Shown here: positions 4,946-6,312 of the stretch, in pieces
Numbering within the stretch: the stretch's first letter is position 1
Layout of the letters: each line of letters begins with the position of its first letter
Origin: Muribaculaceae bacterium
GTDB lineage: Bacteria; Bacteroidota; Bacteroidia; Bacteroidales; Muribaculaceae
Assembly (NCBI GenBank): GCA_017545095.1
Contig: JAFYCU010000293.1
Coordinates: 1 to 6,312 of the forward strand
Direction of reading: 5' to 3'
DNA: 6,312 nt
The notes under the pieces: model-generated
The model's input: the letters and a program-made list of their open reading frames with translations, nothing else
Told to the model about the DNA's origin: nothing
Database searches by the model: none
Program-made: the position numbers and the translations under genes

Positions 4946-6312
4946 GCGACAACGGCAAGACCTTTATCGTTGCCGGTATCGAAGACCGTGTGTTCAGCGG
5001 CAACACGGGCCTCACCAGTATCAGTGGTGGTGCCGGTGTGAGGTGGATCAACGATTATGCCTTCTACGGCTGCACCAATCTCACCAAGAGCTCGATTCCC
5101 TATCCCTCCTACTTGGGCAAATGCGTGTTTATGAACAGCAGCAAGCTGGCCGATATTGCCCTGGGCGACCGCCTGGCGACCATCGAAGAGTTCGCTTTCT
5201 CGGGCACGGCCATCAAGCAGCTCATCATGCCCAACACGGTGAGCAAAATCGGCACCCAGTTCGTGTATGAGTGCAACTCGCTCGACTCCATCAAGCTCTC
5301 GACCAGCCTGACCGAGATTCCCATGTATGCCTTCTCGAAGTGCCGTGCGAAGTACATTATGATTCCCTATGGTGTGAAGACCATCGGCGTGGCCATCGTG
5401 GCCAACCAGGACTACAGCTATGCTGTGCCTCATGTGGTGGTCATCCCCAGCTCGGTGACCTCGCTCAACGCCAACGCGTTCAAGTTTGCCGACAAACTTG
5501 GGGCTATTTACCTGAACATTCCTCACGACCGATTCAAGACCACCAGCGAGAACTGGATACGCTCTGGCAGTAACTACAACCACAAGGGCACCACAGTGCG
5601 CGTGCCCGTGGGGCAGGTGTCGGCCTATCAGGGCGACGCGGGCTTCAAGGCTGCGTTCTACACCAGCGACGTGAAGGCTGGCTCGTTCGACTTCACCTAC
5701 AGTGGTACCATCAGCTCCGGCTACTACATGACCGTGTTGGATGCCAGTGCCAAGACCGCGAAATATGTGTATTGTCCCAATGACGTTAACTCCGCCAGTT
5801 TCGGTATGTCATCAAGCGAGAAAGACCCGGCCACCGGCATATCCTACAAGATGGTTGAGGTGGGCGACAGCTGCTGCGCCGGTCGCACAAAACTCTCCGG
5901 CATCACCTGGGGCGGCAACATCACCAAGATTGGCTCGCGGGCATTCTACGGCTGCACTGGCTTGACGGGTGAAATCACCATTCCCGACCAGATGACCACT
6001 ATGGGCGGTTACGCCTTCTACAACTGCTCGAATCTCTCCTCTATCTACATCCCGCGCAGCAGCGTGGCCCCGATGAGCTCATATTTCTTCGGGAACAACG
6101 CCAGCAACTTCCGTTGCTATGTGGACATGAACACCTACTGGACATATTATGACTGGGCAACGTGGAGCAACAGCAACGGTGTGAAAGCGGCTGACCAATT
6201 CGCACCCTTCATCAAGCCCACCACCGAATGGACGGCCATTTCGGTGATGAAACCCGTTACGCTGCCCACCAACGACGGCGTGGAGTTCTACACCGTGCCG
6301 AGCTACGACAGC
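4837..6312 (+). CDS. BspA-like LRR_5 surface protein, continuation (3' partial)
   Basis: These 492 codons, with no stop, are the continuation of the LRR gene in the frame one base back; they run off the window. It is not a separate gene: there is no export signal, promoter or spacing, and the first residues complete module 3 begun upstream. Module 3 (about 4772-5680) has the cap segment VYLVKGYYANSAG, then LRRs such as INDYAFYGCTNL, IEEFAFSG, MPNTVSKIG, IPYGVKTIG and IPSSVTSLNANAF, closing with VRVPVGQVSAYQGDAGFKAA. Module 4 (5686-6200) opens with FDFTYSGTISSGYYMTV, then KIGSRAFYGCTGL and MGGYAFYNCSNL, and closes with a Tyr/Trp-rich stretch (about 6118-6171). From about 6223 (TEWTAISVMKPVTLP...GVEFYTVP) the sequence resembles the non-LRR C-terminal domain that follows the repeats in many Prevotella proteins. 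A cell-surface sorting signal, if any, would lie beyond the window. Translation would need the frameshift corrected or bypassed. Confidence 0.85.
   Translation, partial: MQSSATNGYVYLVKGYYANSAGVSQPSGGYTIPNTVSDNGKTFIVAGIEDRVFSGNTGLTSISGGAGVRWINDYAFYGCTNLTKSSIPYPSYLGKCVFMNSSKLADIALGDRLATIEEFAFSGTAIKQLIMPNTVSKIGTQFVYECNSLDSIKLSTSLTEIPMYAFSKCRAKYIMIPYGVKTIGVAIVANQDYSYAVPHVVVIPSSVTSLNANAFKFADKLGAIYLNIPHDRFKTTSENWIRSGSNYNHKGTTVRVPVGQVSAYQGDAGFKAAFYTSDVKAGSFDFTYSGTISSGYYMTVLDASAKTAKYVYCPNDVNSASFGMSSSEKDPATGISYKMVEVGDSCCAGRTKLSGITWGGNITKIGSRAFYGCTGLTGEITIPDQMTTMGGYAFYNCSNLSSIYIPRSSVAPMSSYFFGNNASNFRCYVDMNTYWTYYDWATWSNSNGVKAADQFAPFIKPTTEWTAISVMKPVTLPTNDGVEFYTVPSYDS

Noticed and set aside
4822..5583. Minus-strand open frame of 253 codons
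   Set aside because: It lies fully antisense to the LRR continuation, and its composition (Gly/Val/Ala/His/Arg-rich, no domain) is what GC-rich codons give on the opposite strand.
4837..6312. Downstream LRR half as an independent gene
   Set aside because: It has no signal peptide, promoter or proper start, and its beginning completes the module started upstream of the frameshift.

Overview
The window looks like chromosomal DNA from a member of the Bacteroidales, of the Prevotella or Muribaculaceae kind. The evidence is a Bacteroidetes-type LptD, a BspA-like leucine-rich-repeat surface protein, G+C-rich third codon positions in the genes, AT-rich intergenic DNA, no clear Shine-Dalgarno sequences, and a TAnnTTTG-type promoter element. 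The exact genus cannot be fixed from the sequence. All convincing genes are on the + strand.

Layout. (1) 1-1884: the C-terminal two thirds of an LptD-like outer-membrane beta-barrel, which inserts lipopolysaccharide into the outer leaflet; its N-terminus lies upstream of the window. (2) 1885-1953: a short gap with no visible terminator, ending in a tandem array of five 7-base units (1946-1980) that runs across the start of the next gene. (3) 1954-2598: a small exported, permuted papain-like (YiiX / NlpC-P60-related) cysteine hydrolase, possibly co-transcribed with lptD. (4) 2599-3214: a 616-base intergenic region. It holds a degenerate AAGAACA / CTTTGTG repeat block, an orphan fragment of a bacterial Ig-like (BIG2) domain cut at both ends, a strong GC-rich hairpin without a T-tract, and a candidate promoter. 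(5) 3215-6312 and beyond: a large secreted BspA-like LRR_5 protein built from repeated modules, each a non-LRR cap followed by LRRs. Its reading frame shifts by one base near 4826-4842. The upstream frame then runs into a stop at 4943-4945, while the matching continuation stays open in another frame to the window edge.

Functionally this is a cell-envelope region: outer-membrane LPS assembly, an envelope hydrolase and a surface adhesin-like repeat protein. No complete multi-gene system of a new kind is visible. The points most worth checking are the disrupted frame of the LRR gene, the heptamer array at the hydrolase start, and the orphan Ig-domain fragment with its adjoining hairpin.
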